The notes below the pieces were generated by a model. It was not told the DNA's origin, made no database searches, and saw only the letters and a list, made by a program, of their open reading frames with translations. Both the position numbers and the translations under genes were made by a program. Positions 33,180-37,468 of a stretch of DNA of 37,468 nucleotides are shown one piece after another. Where the stretch lies: positions 1-37,468 of the forward strand of contig REEO01000015.1 of assembly GCA_007695035.1 (NCBI GenBank), in the 5' to 3' direction. The stretch comes from Saprospirales bacterium. GTDB lineage: Bacteria; Bacteroidota; Bacteroidia; Chitinophagales; Saprospiraceae. How positions within the stretch are numbered: position 1 is the first letter of the stretch; each line of letters begins with the position of its first letter.

Positions 33180-33305
33180 TCTGTGGTGAACCATGTTTTG
33201 CCTAACCACATTATGCATTTCCCATCGTTGAGGCTAAGAGTTTTAGTAGAACACCCTCTATGAGAAGAATTCCAATTTTTTTTACAAAAGAGGTAAAATG
33301 CAATC

Positions 33306-33327
33306 GAAAAAGGGTGATTCCCTTTTC
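33306..33327 (-). terminator. Terminator of the phospholipase/nuclease-like gene
   Basis: On the minus strand GAAAAGGG and CCCTTTTTC pair around a 5-base loop, five bases after the stop codon at 33332. The T-tract is part of the stem's 3' arm. Confidence 0.5.
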
Positions 33328-33331
33328 AAAA

Positions 33332-34663
33332 TCATTGATCACCCAAAACAGAAAACAGCACCGTACGCACATTCACGGCAAAATCTTCGAATCTTTTGGC
33401 AATTTCGCGATTGAGATCGTCCAGATCTTCAGGGGATGCGTAAGCGCGTACCACCGCATTCATTTCCAGCAATTCAGGTAAAAACCGGGCCTCTGTCTGC
33501 GGGTCATTGACAAACCGGTCCGGCATGGCCCTTCTGACAGCCGAACTCATTTCATCAGCTTGCTTTGCCGCATGGACGGAAGCTACTTTCCGGGCAAAAT
33601 CGGAATCAAATTCGGGCAGTTCGTAATCGGCGCGCAAGGCTATGAGAAATGGATGGTTTTCGTCCCTTTTCAGATGCGCCTCTCTCAATTCAGCCAGTTG
33701 ATAGGCCTCCAGCGCCATATGGCGGTTGGACACCAGTTGTATCATGTTTCTCTGAAGATTATCATTGCCTCTCAATGCACTCAACTGACTTCTCACCATT
33801 TCAAACACACTGTAGCCCGGAAGGGGATTGCTGTGAAAGGGCATACTCAAATCCCCGGCATAGTGCATACTCCAGCCCAGAAAACGCCAGCCCCAGTAAT
33901 CCTGTCCCTCTGAAAAAGCAAATTTTGCCAGCGCCCTGAAGAGAAAAAGACGAGATTCCAGCAGACTGTTGTCCAGAAAAGGCGCCACAGCATAGACCAC
34001 AGCCGGCTCTTGATAAAAGGCCATGTGAAAAGGCCCCTGGGAACTGTTTGCGAGATTGGGATTGCCAAAGGGCTGGTTGCCAAATCCGTACACCGCCCCG
34101 TGACTCGTGCCGTTGTCCTCAAACAAACCGATGTCAAAGCCGTAATCCGGCTCGTCATTGGCGGTGACCAGCACATCCAGCGGATGCACCTGCTGCCCTG
34201 CCCGCAATTGCAGGTAAACGGTCTGCCGCTCCCTGCTTAGATTGTCAAAAATGCTGATTCCCGTTGGGTCTGCTCTGACTTCCTCATCAACCATTTCACC
34301 CGGCAACAGATGAAGGTAGAGCGGAATTTTACTCTCCGGATTCATCCTCACGGCCCGCAGAAAAGAAGCCCGCAAATCCTCCCCCGTCAAAGAGGTATCC
34401 AGTTGCAATTCATACGGTCTGCTTCTGTAGTCCTTCAAGTTCTCCCGGGCCCACAGCTCGTGCTTTTCCAGAAATACAAAGAGATCCGAGGCAGTTTCCT
34501 CCAAAAATCCAACCAGACTTTTTGCCTCCACAGAATCCACCTCCTCCCAGAGTTCCAGTCCCTCCAATGCAGGCCTCACGAGCAGGGGATGCTCCGCCCA
34601 GGCCCACAGCGACGTACTGTGGACGATACAAAAGGTCAGCGCTAAAATAGATCGTCTTGTCAT
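33332..34663 (-). CDS. Secreted zinc phospholipase C/S1-P1 nuclease-like protein
   Basis: The 443-residue protein has a signal peptide (MTRRSILALTFCIVHSTSLW) with likely cleavage in 'LWA|WAEHP'. That would leave a tryptophan as the first mature residue. In zinc phospholipase C and P1 nucleases the N-terminal Trp amine and early His bind zinc, which 'WAEHPLL' would imitate. A second family-like motif is 'GWSMHYAGDLSMPFHSNPLP' (H...D....H, near residue 285). The rest is helical. The overall similarity is modest and a complete ligand set was not assigned. A phosphodiesterase/phospholipase or nuclease role outside the cytoplasm is inferred. A hairpin terminator follows. Confidence 0.6.
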   Translation of the reverse strand: MTRRSILALTFCIVHSTSLWAWAEHPLLVRPALEGLELWEEVDSVEAKSLVGFLEETASDLFVFLEKHELWARENLKDYRSRPYELQLDTSLTGEDLRASFLRAVRMNPESKIPLYLHLLPGEMVDEEVRADPTGISIFDNLSRERQTVYLQLRAGQQVHPLDVLVTANDEPDYGFDIGLFEDNGTSHGAVYGFGNQPFGNPNLANSSQGPFHMAFYQEPAVVYAVAPFLDNSLLESRLFLFRALAKFAFSEGQDYWGWRFLGWSMHYAGDLSMPFHSNPLPGYSVFEMVRSQLSALRGNDNLQRNMIQLVSNRHMALEAYQLAELREAHLKRDENHPFLIALRADYELPEFDSDFARKVASVHAAKQADEMSSAVRRAMPDRFVNDPQTEARFLPELLEMNAVVRAYASPEDLDDLNREIAKRFEDFAVNVRTVLFSVLGDQ

Positions 34664-35041
34664 AGGTGGTCAAAGATAGTGAATAAAGGTTTTTTATTTG
34701 GCAAAAAATAAACACCCTTACCTCCAACCACTAGAATTCACTGAATAAATCCTCTGCAATTGATTTAAAATAATTGGAGTGTTAATAGCTGCAACGATTG
34801 GTCACAGCTAAGGAATCCTATTGTTTCGATTGGTTGGAACCAGTAGAGATTATAGTTCCGGGAATTTGGTTTCACGCCAAGCAATAAAGTCACATCTAGC
34901 GGTATGTGCGGGAATATGCAGGATAATACAATGAATGTATGAAAAACAACTGCACACCCAAAAAAATAGTGGAACCAACCGAAATCCATCCGGCCAGTTC
35001 CACCATATCTTCATTAAACGAAAACAACAGGTACTTTCCAA
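34664..35041. other. Intergenic stretch with possible gene debris
   Basis: On the minus strand a short hydrophobic stretch (MVELAGWISVGSTIFLGVQL, near 35010) runs 36 codons to a stop. It could be the start of a lost membrane protein, but I cannot support a gene. No terminator is evident for the T9SS gene at 35042. Confidence 0.3.
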
Positions 35042-36601
35042 TCACTTCACAATCAACCTCCCGCGCTTCACCTCCTTTCCATCTGAGGTGCGATACATAA
35101 TAATGTACATCCCGGACGGCCAGTCGGATACCTGCAGTGTCGTCTGCTCTCCGTCCACGCGTCTGGAGTACACCAGTTCTGCATTGGAGGAATAGACATC
35201 CAGCAGGCCAATTCCTCCGGTGAGGCCTTCTACGGTCACCTCGTGGGAAGCCGGATTGGGGAAAATGTGTAACTCACCGCTCACGGGTTCCTCCTCCAGT
35301 TCCTCCACCGATACCACCTGGTCGATAATGATCAGATGCTCACAGGCCACCGGGTCGTTGCAGTAACCGTCCTCATCCAGGCGAACCACCCAGGCATTGA
35401 CATTGCGAACCCCAAGGCCAACGGTATCACGCCTACTACCCACGGCAACCAGTGAACCATCGGGAAGCTCTGTTACATCCTCAAAACGCATATGTTCGTC
35501 CGCATCATTACTCAGGTCGAGGTATCGCCTGTTCCAGAGCATCTCACCGGTGGAGGACATCCGCATTAAAAAGCCCCCATCCCCAGGATGGTCTTCCCAT
35601 TCCTCCACAAAGATAAGACTCACCTGCCCTGATCCAATGATATCGCCATTACTGGTGGGGTTGATTCTGGTTACATCCAAGAATTCCCTGGTCTTAATCT
35701 GGGGGGTTTCCCAAAGAACCTCCCCGTCTTTGTCCAGCCACATAAATAACGGACCATATCGGTAGTGAATCTGAAAGACACCCAAATCACCTGCCCATTT
35801 GAGCACATAGGTGCTATCGTCCATTACAGCCAACCAGGGTTGTCCCGCACCTACCCGACCGGTATCGTAATGTCGATCCCAGAGAACCTCCCCATCCGGA
35901 CTTACTTTGGTAACTCGTGCGATAAAATGAGTAGCTGAACCATCCCGACTTACAATAAGTATATCCCCATCTGGATTTCGTTGCGCATCTACTACATTAC
36001 CACTGCTCCAGTGACGATCCATGATACTGGTCCACTTTATATCCCCGGTGGAATCCATTTTAATTAAAAAAGGATGACGATTTCCTTCTTCCGTGGACAT
36101 CTGCCCCATAATAAAAATAGTATTCTCTAAGGAATCTGATAAAATAGACCTAAAGTAACAACCAAAATCGCAAACAGATGGATTCATCAAATCCAAAAAT
36201 AACTTGGTGTTGCCTCTACCGTCTATCTCTACAATACGAACCCCAATGAGCCCCTCCCCCTCCATGCGAAAATTATCAGCTGATAAAAATTTATCTCCAA
36301 ATTTACAAATGTTAGATTTACCTGTGCTGTTGAGCCCATTTGGAAAATCGGAAAACAAGGTATCGTGCAAAAAACCATCCTGGTAGTGATAACTAATATA
36401 GCCTGAACAGGCGACTGTACCTACTGGAGGACAAAGACTTAAATTATTTATCACCAATAAACCATTTCCGTCATTAAAAATACCATTGGAATGATTGGAG
36501 GATTCCCCCACGTCTATGGAGACCGAAAAATTATCCTGACCGGAAACCGAGAAGGCTGAAAAAATCATCAACACTGCAACTAAACTTAAACTTTGTCTCA
36601 T
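35042..36601 (-). CDS. Secreted T9SS cargo protein with beta-propeller-like body
   Basis: The 519-residue protein has a signal peptide (MRQSLSLVAVLMIFSAFSVS, then GQ). The body is rich in 'DG.(I/V)LW..(R/H)YD/T' strands (GEVLWDRHYDTGRV, GEVLWETPQI, GEMLWNRRYLDL, DIKWTSIMDRHW), typical of propellers in T9SS proteins. The end is a type A sorting domain (HIFPNPASHEVTVEG, 'DWPSGMYIIMYRTSDG'). The last 90 residues are nearly identical to those of the gene cut at the window edge (37179). The ATG overlaps the stop of the preceding small gene by four bases. Function unknown. Confidence 0.88.
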   Translation of the reverse strand: MRQSLSLVAVLMIFSAFSVSGQDNFSVSIDVGESSNHSNGIFNDGNGLLVINNLSLCPPVGTVACSGYISYHYQDGFLHDTLFSDFPNGLNSTGKSNICKFGDKFLSADNFRMEGEGLIGVRIVEIDGRGNTKLFLDLMNPSVCDFGCYFRSILSDSLENTIFIMGQMSTEEGNRHPFLIKMDSTGDIKWTSIMDRHWSSGNVVDAQRNPDGDILIVSRDGSATHFIARVTKVSPDGEVLWDRHYDTGRVGAGQPWLAVMDDSTYVLKWAGDLGVFQIHYRYGPLFMWLDKDGEVLWETPQIKTREFLDVTRINPTSNGDIIGSGQVSLIFVEEWEDHPGDGGFLMRMSSTGEMLWNRRYLDLSNDADEHMRFEDVTELPDGSLVAVGSRRDTVGLGVRNVNAWVVRLDEDGYCNDPVACEHLIIIDQVVSVEELEEEPVSGELHIFPNPASHEVTVEGLTGGIGLLDVYSSNAELVYSRRVDGEQTTLQVSDWPSGMYIIMYRTSDGKEVKRGRLIVK

Positions 36602-37029
36602 TGTATAAGCAGTTTTTGAGTATCAATATTTCCGTCTTCCAGGATGAGTGTAAAAATGTACATTCCTGATGAAAGGTGACTTACATCAACATTCGATTCC
36701 GATACAATTGGTTCATCTACTTTGTGTACAAGCTGACCGCGAATGTCGTAAATTTGGTATCCTTTTACAACAACATCCGATTCCCAGCTCACCACGACTT
36801 CATTGGAAGCGGGAACAGGACTCAGTGAAAAACCATTCCACTGATTTTCCGCTTCCTCAATCACTTCAGGATCAGCCTCTCTGTTTTGCTGGACATAAGG
36901 ACAGGGCCCCAAACCTAAATCCGGCGGAAGGACCGGTCCGAAAGTGGGATCTAACTTCGTCAGTATGGCCCTGGCGTAAACTTTGGAGGGAAGCTCGTCG
37001 TTTGCTGCTATGGAAATTAATGTGTTCAT
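36598..37029 (-). CDS. Short T9SS sorting-domain protein, probably a truncated remnant
   Basis: The 143-residue frame has no signal peptide. Its N-terminus (MNTLISIAANDELPSKVYAR) looks like the C-terminal part of a larger secreted protein. From about residue 70 it has a T9SS sorting domain (FSLSPVPASNEVVVSW, 'SSGMYIFTLIL'). Without a Sec signal it could not reach the periplasm, so it is likely a 5'-truncated gene left by recombination between neighbouring T9SS genes. The stop overlaps the next gene's start (ATGA). About 150 non-coding bases separate it from the paralogue at 37179. Confidence 0.65.
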   Translation of the reverse strand: MNTLISIAANDELPSKVYARAILTKLDPTFGPVLPPDLGLGPCPYVQQNREADPEVIEEAENQWNGFSLSPVPASNEVVVSWESDVVVKGYQIYDIRGQLVHKVDEPIVSESNVDVSHLSSGMYIFTLILEDGNIDTQKLLIQ

Positions 37030-37178
37030 TTTGAAAAAATTAAAGATTAATTGGCGTTCTCATGCCTCGCGATATTGCGTGAAGCTAATGTACGAAATTT
37101 GTTCATCTTAGCCAAAACTTTAACATCAATGGAACATGGTTTACTCATCGCAATACCAATCAATAGCTATCATTCCAC

Positions 37179-37468
37179 CTATTTCACAACCAACCTCCCG
37201 CGCTTCACCTCCTTTCCATCTGAAGTGCGATACATAAGAATGTACATCCCCGATGGCCAGTCGGATACCTGCAATGTCGTCTGCTCTCCGTCCACGCGTC
37301 TGGAGTACACCAGCTCCGCATTGGAGGAATATACATCCAGCAGGGCAATTCCTCCGGAAAGGCCCTCTACGGTCACCTCGTGTGAAGCCGGATTGGGGAA
37401 AATGTGCAACTCGCCGCTCACGGGTTCCTCCTCCAGTTCCTCCACCGATACCACCTGGTCGATAATGA
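37179..37468 (-). CDS. T9SS cargo protein, C-terminal part only (cut by window edge)
   Basis: The frame is open to the window's right edge. The visible 96 codons form a linker (VVSVEELEEEPVSGELH) and a complete type A sorting domain (IFPNPASHEVTVEG, 'GMYILMYRTSDG', final 'GRLVVK'). Compared with the end of the gene at 35042, only about four residues differ. The rest of the gene lies outside. Confidence 0.85.
   Translation of the reverse strand, partial: IIDQVVSVEELEEEPVSGELHIFPNPASHEVTVEGLSGGIALLDVYSSNAELVYSRRVDGEQTTLQVSDWPSGMYILMYRTSDGKEVKRGRLVVK

Noticed and set aside
34850-35041. Minus-strand hydrophobic frames between the nuclease-like gene and the T9SS gene
   Set aside because: They are short overlapping frames, none with a plausible family, possibly debris of a lost membrane protein.

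Overview
The window looks like a chromosomal segment of a marine or environmental Bacteroidota, most likely Saprospiria-like. This is inferred from several secreted proteins ending in a 'PNPA' type IX secretion (T9SS) C-terminal sorting domain, from TAnnTTTG-type -7 promoter boxes, and from a TPR-containing sensor kinase typical of the phylum. No rRNA or tRNA gene was seen.

Layout. 1-2840: a sensor histidine kinase (5' end outside the window), a single-domain response regulator and a receiver-adenylate cyclase, all on the plus strand. 2841-7830: an accessory island with a Phd/YefM-type antitoxin, decayed gene fragments, a 48-bp perfect palindrome, a ParE-like toxin with its antitoxin, a DUF1428 protein, an attC-like hairpin, a MazF toxin with its antitoxin, a tyrosine recombinase broken by one stop codon, three 19-bp-spaced iterons and a zinc-ribbon gene also broken by one stop codon. 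7832-13279: minus-strand mfd followed by a bacterial-PH pair (YdbS/YdbT-like). 13818-18031: a 2OG-Fe(II) oxygenase, a T9SS cargo protein, a gene-free repeat element, and overlapping pabB and pabC. 18308-24452: a PQQ-propeller lipoprotein, a secreted lipase-like hydrolase whose signal peptide is out of frame by one base, a T9SS protein, a 0.9 kb non-coding stretch and a membrane-anchored SRPBCC/GyrI-like protein. 24508-25421: a GxxExxY gene between two identical 113-bp repeats, one of them expanded into six 48-bp tandem units. 25643-32110: a kynurenine-pathway operon (RidA-type deaminase, ENPP-like phosphodiesterase, tryptophan 2,3-dioxygenase, ACMSD, kynureninase, kynurenine 3-monooxygenase). 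32111-33194: a second GxxExxY gene flanked by inverted repeats. 33332-37468: a secreted zinc phospholipase C/P1-nuclease-like protein and a tandem set of T9SS proteins, the last cut by the window edge.

How the genes work together. The kynurenine operon would convert tryptophan towards 2-aminomuconate, but formamidase, 3-hydroxyanthranilate dioxygenase and the semialdehyde dehydrogenase are not here and must be encoded elsewhere if the route is complete. PabB and PabC make p-aminobenzoate for folate. The first three genes probably form a phosphorelay ending in cAMP.

Most unusual material. (1) A repeat family with self-complementary ends that brackets both GxxExxY (PD-(D/E)XK-like) genes and also occurs without a gene at 16073-16301. 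(2) An integron-like arrangement in which toxin-antitoxin modules lie next to copies of a recombinase 3' end and an attC-like hairpin, with iterons upstream of the recombinase.
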